Of a stretch of 8,459 nt of DNA, positions 1 to 6,856 are shown in pieces (the first letter of the stretch is position 1; each line of letters starts with the position of its first letter). The notes under the pieces are model-generated. The model was not told the DNA's origin and searched no databases. It saw only the letters and a program-made list of their open reading frames with translations. The DNA lies in assembly GCA_947174735.1 (NCBI GenBank), contig CAMWKC010000080.1:1-8459 (forward strand), read 5' to 3'. Position numbers and translations under genes: made by a program. This DNA comes from an uncultured Porphyromonadaceae bacterium (GTDB lineage Bacteria; Bacteroidota; Bacteroidia; Bacteroidales; Muribaculaceae).

Positions 1-10
1 ATATGAATCT

Positions 11-1411
11 ATGGCAGTATATATACAGCTTTTAGAAGTGAATGGATTTAAATCATTTGCCGGAAATAATATATTCAATATAGCTCATGCCGAAAAAGAT
101 AATCAAGATGATTTTATCTTACCACAATGTACAGTCTTTTTGGGTGATAATGGTACAGGTAAGACAAACCTGCTTAAATTAATTGCTAATCTGCAACCGG
201 AACGAGTCGCAATAAAAGATGTTAAGTCAGACGCCTCAAATAATGATTCTACCGCAATTTATGATTTTAATTTTAGTTTGGAACTTGCTATTAGTAATTC
301 TGATAATAATAAAGAACAAATCCGGCAAATCTGTTACCGGCCTAAAGTAGTTGAACGTTACAAGGCAGATGAATATTCAGTTTATTTACGATTTGTAATA
401 TCCTATGAGAACGTACATAAAATTAATGAACATAAATTTAAACAGTTGGCTTCCATATCACAAGCCAATAATGTAGTAGTGATAAGGCCTTATCGCATAG
501 GTTATGCACAGAACTGCAATTTTGTAGAATATGATACCCCTGCTCTTGACGAAGCTGTTATTTACGGATACGGTGTGAATCGTTTTGCCGATACACAAAG
601 GCACCTCGGTTCTGATTCAACAACTGATACACTGTTCTTTAATAATAAGCCTTTGCTTAATTTTGAAGAATGGCTATTACAGTTAGATATGGCCAGTAAA
701 GACGAGACACAAGGACAAAAAGCTCATAATAGAATACGGCAGATAAAAAAGATACTGTGTGATTCCGATATACTGCCTGGTGTAAAAGACTACAGCGTGT
801 ATGTGGATGAACACCTGCATACTTCAATACTCTTTGAGACGGAATACGGCAGACTACGTTATCAGGAGTTAGGTTATGGTTATCAATGCATGATGGCTTG
901 GATATTTGATTTTATCAAGAAAATGTTTGATCGCTATCCTGACTCAGCCAATCCGTTGCATGAGCCGGCAATTCTTGTGATAGACGAAATAGACCTACAT
1001 CTTCACCCTCACTGGCAGCGTCATGTGCTGCGTGATCTGTGTCGTCTCTTTCCGGCCACACAGATAATCGTCAGCACACATTCTCCGCTGGTAATTCAGT
1101 TAGTGTCAAGCATGAACCTATTTTTACTTACTAACGAGGCTGGTAAAACAAAAGTAACCGAATATCCAGCCCAAACCTTTCAAGGCTGGACAGTAGAAGA
1201 AATTTTACACGAACTGATGTGTCTCTCACCTGATACGAGAGCTGATGAATACAAAGAATTACGCGAAAAGTTTGAAACAGCTATGAATAATAATAATGTT
1301 GTCGAAGGCCTCAGCTGTTACCGCAAACTTAAAGCCATGCTCCATCCTGATAGCTTGGAGACTGATCTACTCGATATGGACATAAACCAGCTAACAGCTT
1401 CAAACTCATAA
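11..1411 (+). CDS. ptuA: PtuA-like AAA ATPase (Septu-type anti-phage defence)
   Basis: This 466-residue protein has the layout of an ABC/SMC-like AAA ATPase. An N-terminal beta hairpin (LLEVNGFKSF, residues 7-16) leads to Walker A GDNGTGKT (45-52). A signature-like LGYGYQ lies at 287-292, Walker B ILVIDEID at 321-328, the D-loop region HLHPHWQ at 330-336, and the H-loop STHSP at 355-359. A helical tail (about 390-460) contains the GW-x-VEEIL and YRKLKAML blocks typical of defence ATPases of this class. The next gene encodes an HNH protein of the PtuB kind, which points to PtuA of Septu; that family is known to form a complex in which the ATPase controls the nuclease. The start at 11 places the first beta strand at the N-terminus, but the frame stays open to the window edge (codons Y-E-S precede it), so a start further upstream cannot be excluded. 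The gene is AT-rich compared with the GH85 gene. The ATPase call is firm. The Septu assignment rests mainly on the pairing, and an unseen retron reverse transcriptase upstream remains possible. Confidence 0.85.
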   Translation: MAVYIQLLEVNGFKSFAGNNIFNIAHAEKDNQDDFILPQCTVFLGDNGTGKTNLLKLIANLQPERVAIKDVKSDASNNDSTAIYDFNFSLELAISNSDNNKEQIRQICYRPKVVERYKADEYSVYLRFVISYENVHKINEHKFKQLASISQANNVVVIRPYRIGYAQNCNFVEYDTPALDEAVIYGYGVNRFADTQRHLGSDSTTDTLFFNNKPLLNFEEWLLQLDMASKDETQGQKAHNRIRQIKKILCDSDILPGVKDYSVYVDEHLHTSILFETEYGRLRYQELGYGYQCMMAWIFDFIKKMFDRYPDSANPLHEPAILVIDEIDLHLHPHWQRHVLRDLCRLFPATQIIVSTHSPLVIQLVSSMNLFLLTNEAGKTKVTEYPAQTFQGWTVEEILHELMCLSPDTRADEYKELREKFETAMNNNNVVEGLSCYRKLKAMLHPDSLETDLLDMDINQLTASNS

Positions 1412-1422
1412 TTAAGTTAACT

Positions 1423-2151
1423 TTGCCGACATGTCCTGCTTTTCTTACTTCTGAACAAAGACATATACTGACTGATAGGTTTTTAGCCGATAAAACAAGC
1501 CGTGTATGGAATTATCCGCAGATAAAGGCTATACTTATGGATATGAGCTACGGTAAATGCGCTTTTTCGGAAGTTAAACTTGGCGAAGAAGGTAAATATA
1601 TGGAAGTTGAACATTTTTATCCTAAAAGCCTTTATCCCGAAAAAGTAGTGGAATGGGGCAATCTGCTGCCTATTCTTAACTTGTGCAATATGAAAAAACG
1701 TGATCTTGACCCAAACTACAAACCTTTAGTCAATCCTATATATGATAATCCTAAAGATTACTTTTACATAGAAAACGGCAGACTGATTCCACGCAGTGAA
1801 GGAAACAAAAAGGCTATAAATACTCTTGAGGCGTATGATCTGAACAATCCCCGGCAGTTAAGAGCTACCAGATATAAGTGTCAGATGTATATTCAGCAAA
1901 CATTAAGAGATATAGGTCATCTTTATGACTGTAATACTAAAATCGGTTTGAAACGTCTAAAGTCTTTAATGGCTGACTGTGGAAGAAAATCGGAATACTC
2001 AGCTACTAAATCAACTGCACTCCTTGCAGATAATCAGTATAAAAGGATAAAAACGGATTTAAAGGCTTCTGGTAAATGGTGTGAAGAATGGCAGTGCCTT
2101 GAAGAAGAGCTGATTTTCTGTAGTCTACCAAAAATTTCAGTATCTTTATAA
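1423..2151 (+). CDS. ptuB: PtuB-like HNH endonuclease (TIGR02646-like)
   Basis: This protein of about 242 residues resembles HNH nucleases paired with PtuA-type ATPases. The core runs from KCAFSE (45-50) through EVEHFYPKS (61-69, with the general-base His at 64) and VVEWGNLLP (75-83, with the Asn at 80) to LCNMKK (87-92). It is followed by PLVNPIYDNPKDYFY (101-115), which is typical of the family. In Septu this subunit is thought to cut or nick nucleic acid when its ATPase partner is triggered. Two of the usual four zinc ligands are missing: the first pair reads C46-x-x-S49 and the second L85-x-x-C88. The start is uncertain. The TTG at 1423 is the only conventional start codon in frame near the N-terminus. 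However, the frame is open from 1366, and family N-termini usually have a few residues before the CPxFLT block, so initiation at ATT 1411 or ATA 1408, overlapping the ptuA stop, would give a more family-like protein. The next ATG in frame (residue 39) would remove conserved sequence. It lies 11 bases after ptuA and is presumably co-transcribed and translationally coupled. Confidence 0.8.
   Translation: MPTCPAFLTSEQRHILTDRFLADKTSRVWNYPQIKAILMDMSYGKCAFSEVKLGEEGKYMEVEHFYPKSLYPEKVVEWGNLLPILNLCNMKKRDLDPNYKPLVNPIYDNPKDYFYIENGRLIPRSEGNKKAINTLEAYDLNNPRQLRATRYKCQMYIQQTLRDIGHLYDCNTKIGLKRLKSLMADCGRKSEYSATKSTALLADNQYKRIKTDLKASGKWCEEWQCLEEELIFCSLPKISVSL
2117..2148 (+). promoter_or_regulatory. Possible Bacteroidota promoter for the GH85 gene
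   Basis: TCTG (2117-2120), a 20-nt spacer and TATCTTTA (2141-2148) approximate the Bacteroidota consensus of TTTG, 19-21 nt, TAnnTTTG, with one mismatch in each box. The site lies inside the last codons of the HNH gene and would give the GH85 mRNA a leader of only about 15-20 nt. It would let the glycosidase be expressed independently of the defence genes. This is a pattern match only, in AT-rich DNA where chance matches are common. Confidence 0.3.
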
Positions 2152-2170
2152 AGAAGAGAATTCCTACATT

Positions 2171-5100
2171 ATGAAACATACTAAAATATTTTGTCTGCTG
2201 TTGGCAGGCGTGCCGCTGACGGTGGCGGCGCAGCATATCCGTAGCGGGTATGTGGAGAAAGGTGTGTGCGGGTCTGATTTTCCTGCTGCTCTTAAGGAGT
2301 GGGAGAAGGGGCAGAAATGGACCGATGATGACAATTTCTTCATTTCGCGTGTGAAGCCGCGTGAACGTTTTCGTAACATGGCGACACAGGTCAATCCTGA
2401 GCTTGATGATTCTATTGATAAGAAATTGATTTTCTGGGTACCGGTAAACAACGAGACATTTAATGCATTGCCTGACGGGGTGTTCGACAGCGAAGTGTTT
2501 CCGATGTGGTCGTATATTACTCATTACGGCAACTGGTCTACTCCGTTAGTGCGTATGCCGGGAGGTTTTGCCGATGTTGCACATAAGAACGGGGTGCCGG
2601 TCAGTGTGGTAGCTTCGGTTCCCTACGGCAGATTGTCGTCAACATGGAAAGAGGCCCTGACTCAGCTGACAGAAGTCGGTGCAGAAAAATTAGCCGATTA
2701 TTTGCTCTATTACGGGGTTGACGGGATTGGTTATAACTCTGAATTTAATACCACAGCTACGCTGGTTAGCTCACTGTGTGAATTGCATGAAAACACAGTA
2801 CGTCTTATGAAGGAGAACGGCCGTAATCCGCTGACCGAATTCATCTGGTATGATGGTACCAACAAGGATGGCGTCATCACTTTTGACCGTGGCCTCGACA
2901 TTCATAACAAGGACCTTTGGGGATATGGGGAAAATATACGTACATCGTTATTTCTAAACTATAACTGGAATTTTGAACAGACTCTGTCTAAGATAGTGCG
3001 AAATGCAAAAAAATACGGTCGTACATCTCTCGACGTCTATTGCGGTATCAATATGCAGGGTCGTGAACCACACAACGGTAACGATGAAATATGGACTCTT
3101 CTCGAACAGTATCCGGTATCGATAGGTCTTTGGGGAGCACATTCCGAAAACATGTTTTTTGAGAGCCGTGCCGAACAGGGGTCGTCACCTGAGCAACATC
3201 AGCGCACTTATCTCAATCGTATGCTGAATTGGTTTGCGAACAGTTCACACAATCCTGCTGCTTATCATCCTACTGTCAACTCACTGATATATTCTGCAGC
3301 GAATACCGAGTTTTTCGGTATGTCTAAGATGATGTCTGCCCGTTCGGCCCTCAAATGGAATCTTTCTGATGAACCATTTATAACTTATTTTAATCTCGGT
3401 AACGGCCGTTTCTTTAACTATCGCGGTCTTCGCAGTCACAATGCCGAATGGTATAACATAGCTATGCAGGACTATCTGCCTACATGGATGTGGTGGTTCT
3501 CTTCAAAGTTTCTCGGACGTGAGGCGACTGACATAGTTACCGATGGACTGAAGGCCGAATTTGTATGGGACGATGCATGGATGGGTGGTTCGACAGTACG
3601 TGTTTACGGGTCATCTTCTGAAGAATATCTGCATCTGTTTAAAACTGAATTTCCGCTTGAACAGGGTGATGAAATCACTTTCCGCTATAAATTACTCAAT
3701 GGTTCGGCTAATGCCTGTCTTGCCATGTCGCTTAAAGGTAATGAGGAACAGCCTATAGCCGAGAACACGCTGCAAGTAATGAGCAACGATGCCACTCTTG
3801 TACCGGGCCAATGGATTGAAAAGAAATTTATTGTCGGTAACGATTTCAGTATTGTTGACGGTAGTGAAATTGCCATGATAGCGTTGCATTTCAGCGACGC
3901 TGATAATCTCGATATACGCTTAGGTGAATTTTCAATCAAACGTCCTAAAGCTCTCACACCTGCTGTAGATGCTCCGGTTATTGAAAGCACACAGTTACTT
4001 TCTGCACGCCATGACGGAGTTGACGGTAAGATAATATTCAGTATGCCTAACGACAAGGGTGATGACGTCTGTTACAATACAGATGTCAATACATCACTCT
4101 TCAAACTCTATTATCAGCAGGAAGATTGTGAGTCTATACTGATGGGTATGACAACTTCATGGGCAGGTCTGATGTTTTCGGCTCCTTATACCGGTACAGC
4201 CGGTAGCAATGTGCGTTTCGGCGTAAGCGCTCTTGCACTTGACCACATCACGGAAAGCTATATAAGCTGGGGCGAATGGCAATCTACAAATGATTGTTAT
4301 GAAATTTCAGACGATATTACCTTTTCAAAAAGCATACTTAAACCCGGCGAGAGCTTTACAATAGGTTATGCCGACGCAGCCCATGAAACAGCCGACTGGA
4401 TAATCACCGATTCAGCTAACCGCACTGTTGCAGAAGCCTCGGATTCAAAATCGATTACAGTCGCCGAAGGACTCGCTACAGCAGGCATCTATAACCTGAC
4501 TATCAAAGGTATGGAACAAGACGGAGATACCCGTACAGAAACCACACGTCTGCTGAAAGGTTATATACAGATTACCGGAGAGGATACAGGCGATATACCG
4601 GTAATTACCTCACTGTATGCTTCCGAAGCTGTTCCTGCCGAAGAGTCCGGACCTACAGAAACACCTGTGACCTATATTTCTGATACTACTGAACCAGAAC
4701 TCTTCTACACCGTCAATCCCGGCATTGCCACCATGTCACGCGGTGTGCGTATCGGTAATGACGGACTCGGTTTCCGCTTCAAAGATACAGGCATGACTCC
4801 GAAAAAGTCTTTCAGTGTAAGTTTTTGGTTCAAGCCGGAAAGTTTCAGTCATAAAGCAGGTCATATACTCAATATACGTTATAAGGAAGATCCCTGGTCA
4901 GTCAATCACTGGGGCTGGTTCTGGCATACCCTGACTGAAGACGGACGAAGTAACGAGTTTACTATACGTATGGCCTCTGGTAAGAATGCCTCTTACCGTT
5001 TCGACGGTATGAAACTGACTCCCGGAGCATGGTATCATATAGCTTATACTTTCGAGTTTGACGAATCCGGTGCTGTTAAGCCCGCACTCTTTGTTAACGG

Positions 5101-5989
5101 CGAACAGCAAACTGTTACATCATGGAGTCTCGGTGATACAGAAAAGGAAGGTGAAGTTACATTTGCCGGACCTGTATGGGAGTGGAAGGCTGAGAATGTA
5201 GTAGCTATCGGCGGTTATCTGCATAAGACAGGTTCTGTACGCGGCAACGCTGATAATCTCATGGTATGGGAGAAAGCACTGAATGAACAGAATATTGCGA
5301 CAGCCATGAATGACATCAGCACAGAGACATTACCGACAGGCCTTATAGGTTACTTTGACTTTGAGAACGATGCTGATACTGACGGATTGTTTGTTAATCT
5401 CGGCAAGGGTTCGTTTAAAGCCGGTATGCATACTTACAAAGACACTGAAGTAGAAGGCCAGGGCACTCTGATGTGGCGTCAGCCTGAATATTGTACAGGC
5501 TGTCCTTTTGTAAAAGGCAAAGCGTTTGACCTTAAACCCACTGTATCATGGACAGCTCCCGGAGCAAGAATTATCGAGAGCACTGATAACACCGATAACG
5601 GATCTATACGTCTTTCATATCCGGATACTAATTCAGATACTGATCTTTATCCGGTAAGGATTACTATAGCTAACGAATATGGTGAGGATTATCGTGATAT
5701 ATTTCTACGTTTCCGCCAAAACAGCGTAGAGGCTGTACAACAAACGACTGAAGCATTATCAGTAACACCGACTTTCTTTGAGTCTGAAATCGGTATCAGT
5801 GCTCCGGAAGACGGTCACGTTATTGTGTCGCTTTTCACCAGTGACGGGCGCCGGGTTCTGGCAAACGATTTCATGGCTGTTACAGGTGAGATTTTGAAAA
5901 TTTATCCGGATGTACCTTCAGGACTCTACTTGCTTAATGTCGAAAAAGAAGGTCGAAATCTCGGTACCGTCAAAGTGATACGCCGCTGA
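2171..5989 (+). CDS. Secreted GH85 endo-beta-N-acetylglucosaminidase with LamG-like and T9SS sorting domains
   Basis: GH85 enzymes hydrolyse the GlcNAc-beta-1,4-GlcNAc core of N-glycans, releasing the glycan and leaving one GlcNAc on the protein. The 1272-residue product starts with a signal peptide (IFCLLLAGVPLTVAA, 6-20, likely cleaved near 20-21). A TIM barrel follows (about 85-445). YGVDGIGYNSEFN (181-193) carries the N-x-E pair N189/E191, matching the oxazoline-stabilising Asn and acid/base Glu of GH85. FIWYDG (224-229) and LFLNYNWN (260-267) are further family blocks. Beta-sandwich modules come next: a carbohydrate-binding-like one (about 460-590), an Fn3-like one (600-705) and an Ig/PKD-like one (715-800). 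A LamG/concanavalin-like domain (about 855-1065) is recognisable by FSVSFWFKPE and PGAWYHIAYTFEF. A PKD-like stretch (1120-1180) precedes a type A T9SS sorting domain (about 1195-1272) ending in GLYLLNVEKEGRNLGTVKVI. The product is probably at the cell surface or released. No SusC/SusD genes are visible. The start at 2171 fits the signal peptide, and AAGAAGAG at 2151-2158 is a possible, rather distant ribosome binding site. Glycan specificity cannot be read from the sequence. Confidence 0.92.
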   Translation: MKHTKIFCLLLAGVPLTVAAQHIRSGYVEKGVCGSDFPAALKEWEKGQKWTDDDNFFISRVKPRERFRNMATQVNPELDDSIDKKLIFWVPVNNETFNALPDGVFDSEVFPMWSYITHYGNWSTPLVRMPGGFADVAHKNGVPVSVVASVPYGRLSSTWKEALTQLTEVGAEKLADYLLYYGVDGIGYNSEFNTTATLVSSLCELHENTVRLMKENGRNPLTEFIWYDGTNKDGVITFDRGLDIHNKDLWGYGENIRTSLFLNYNWNFEQTLSKIVRNAKKYGRTSLDVYCGINMQGREPHNGNDEIWTLLEQYPVSIGLWGAHSENMFFESRAEQGSSPEQHQRTYLNRMLNWFANSSHNPAAYHPTVNSLIYSAANTEFFGMSKMMSARSALKWNLSDEPFITYFNLGNGRFFNYRGLRSHNAEWYNIAMQDYLPTWMWWFSSKFLGREATDIVTDGLKAEFVWDDAWMGGSTVRVYGSSSEEYLHLFKTEFPLEQGDEITFRYKLLNGSANACLAMSLKGNEEQPIAENTLQVMSNDATLVPGQWIEKKFIVGNDFSIVDGSEIAMIALHFSDADNLDIRLGEFSIKRPKALTPAVDAPVIESTQLLSARHDGVDGKIIFSMPNDKGDDVCYNTDVNTSLFKLYYQQEDCESILMGMTTSWAGLMFSAPYTGTAGSNVRFGVSALALDHITESYISWGEWQSTNDCYEISDDITFSKSILKPGESFTIGYADAAHETADWIITDSANRTVAEASDSKSITVAEGLATAGIYNLTIKGMEQDGDTRTETTRLLKGYIQITGEDTGDIPVITSLYASEAVPAEESGPTETPVTYISDTTEPELFYTVNPGIATMSRGVRIGNDGLGFRFKDTGMTPKKSFSVSFWFKPESFSHKAGHILNIRYKEDPWSVNHWGWFWHTLTEDGRSNEFTIRMASGKNASYRFDGMKLTPGAWYHIAYTFEFDESGAVKPALFVNGEQQTVTSWSLGDTEKEGEVTFAGPVWEWKAENVVAIGGYLHKTGSVRGNADNLMVWEKALNEQNIATAMNDISTETLPTGLIGYFDFENDADTDGLFVNLGKGSFKAGMHTYKDTEVEGQGTLMWRQPEYCTGCPFVKGKAFDLKPTVSWTAPGARIIESTDNTDNGSIRLSYPDTNSDTDLYPVRITIANEYGEDYRDIFLRFRQNSVEAVQQTTEALSVTPTFFESEIGISAPEDGHVIVSLFTSDGRRVLANDFMAVTGEILKIYPDVPSGLYLLNVEKEGRNLGTVKVIRR

Positions 5990-6003
5990 ATTGTAAGAGC
6001 ATA

Positions 6004-6792
6004 TTACTGAAACTCGTGAGTAAAAGAAACGAAAATAGTAACACGGCTCGTCTTTACATCAGCGTATGGGATGGTAATACCGCCATCAGGAGTAAAGGCT
6101 TTATTGAAAAGGTTACAATGGTCTATCTCGACACCACCGGTAAGTGAGATATGAGCATCTCTGATGCCGACTCCGAAAGTCGATATTATACCGTTTGTGA
6201 ACTGCCTCCTGTTGTTATTATACGCCCCTTTAACATTGAAATAATAATTGTAACCGACACCGGCTTCTATAAGCGGGCTCCAGCTATCATCTTCTATACG
6301 TCCTACTAAGGGGGTGATGCGGATGCCCGCGCCGGGACGGACACTGTTCAGTTTGTATGTCTGCGGACCGGTAGCGGCAAATTCCGCTTCAAATCTACGG
6401 AACTGATAGGCACATGAGACATAAAGACCAATCGGTGAATATTCAGGTGCCCAGCCGAATTTAAGGCCATACTGAATATCACTGAAAAGATCCTTAGCTC
6501 TGAAGCCGAAAAATCTACCTTTATACGTAGGCACCTTTCTCCCGGCTTCCTTCACATTGAATATTTCATATCGGTAAGACCCTCCGAGATATTGTTCGTC
6601 ATTGACTAACAGGGTCGTGATATTACTGATAAGAGAGGCTGGAAACTGAAACAATGTGTTACTCCAGAAGTTATTTGCTCCGCCATACATGATAAAGTTG
6701 AAATTCCTTTCAGCATAACTACTGAAGGATACGGACAGTAGCACTGTCAGAAAGAAAAATATATTGACGGTCTTCTTAAATAGTACTTTCAT
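6004..6792 (-). CDS. Exported protein, probable small outer-membrane beta-barrel, function unknown
   Basis: I chose the ATG at 6792, which gives 262 residues. The longer in-frame version from 6867 would put 25 residues ahead of a clear signal peptide (MKVLFKK, hydrophobic NIFFFLTVLLSVSFSS, then YAERN) and would run into the upstream gene. The mature part is rich in alternating aromatic and hydrophobic strands separated by Gly/Asn/Asp turns, for example FRAKDLFSDIQYGLKFGWAP, PIGLYVSCAYQF, RPGAGIRITPLVG and PLIEAGVGYNYYFNVKG. It ends in VTIFVSFTHEFQ, with an aromatic residue close to the C-terminus as in many beta-barrels. I recognise no specific family; it resembles the porin-like or PorT-like hypothetical proteins of Bacteroidota. 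It converges on the GH85 gene with 14 bases between the stops, and it lies 64 bases downstream of the transposase gene on the same strand. No good ribosome binding site is visible. A poor promoter candidate (TGAATTTG, complement of 6820-6827) lacks a convincing -33 box, so read-through from the transposase promoter is possible. Confidence 0.75.
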   Translation of the reverse strand: MKVLFKKTVNIFFFLTVLLSVSFSSYAERNFNFIMYGGANNFWSNTLFQFPASLISNITTLLVNDEQYLGGSYRYEIFNVKEAGRKVPTYKGRFFGFRAKDLFSDIQYGLKFGWAPEYSPIGLYVSCAYQFRRFEAEFAATGPQTYKLNSVRPGAGIRITPLVGRIEDDSWSPLIEAGVGYNYYFNVKGAYNNNRRQFTNGIISTFGVGIRDAHISLTGGVEIDHCNLFNKAFTPDGGITIPYADVKTSRVTIFVSFTHEFQ

Positions 6793-6856
6793 AGTTAGGA
6801 TCGTTAAGACTTTAAAGTACAAATTCAGGTGAAATACTTTTATTACCATTTTCGTT
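6793..6856. other. Short AT-rich spacer between transposase stop and beta-barrel gene
   Basis: This 64-nt spacer has no terminator-like hairpin, so the transposase transcript could continue into the beta-barrel gene. It contains TAAGACTTTA at 6805-6814. The same ten bases occur on the minus strand in the 26-bp repeat on the far side of the transposase gene (8210-8219), so the gene is flanked by a short inverted match. Confidence 0.5.

Noticed and set aside
2006..2524. 172-codon open frame on the minus strand across the HNH/GH85 junction
   Set aside because: It lies antisense to two well-supported genes and has no recognisable domain; it is a shadow frame.
3685..4056. 123-codon minus-strand frame inside the GH85 gene
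   Set aside because: It is fully antisense to a conserved secreted enzyme and shows no domain or start signal.
5990..6003. Shared bidirectional terminator between the convergent genes
   Set aside because: The 14-nt gap holds no inverted repeat capable of forming a hairpin.
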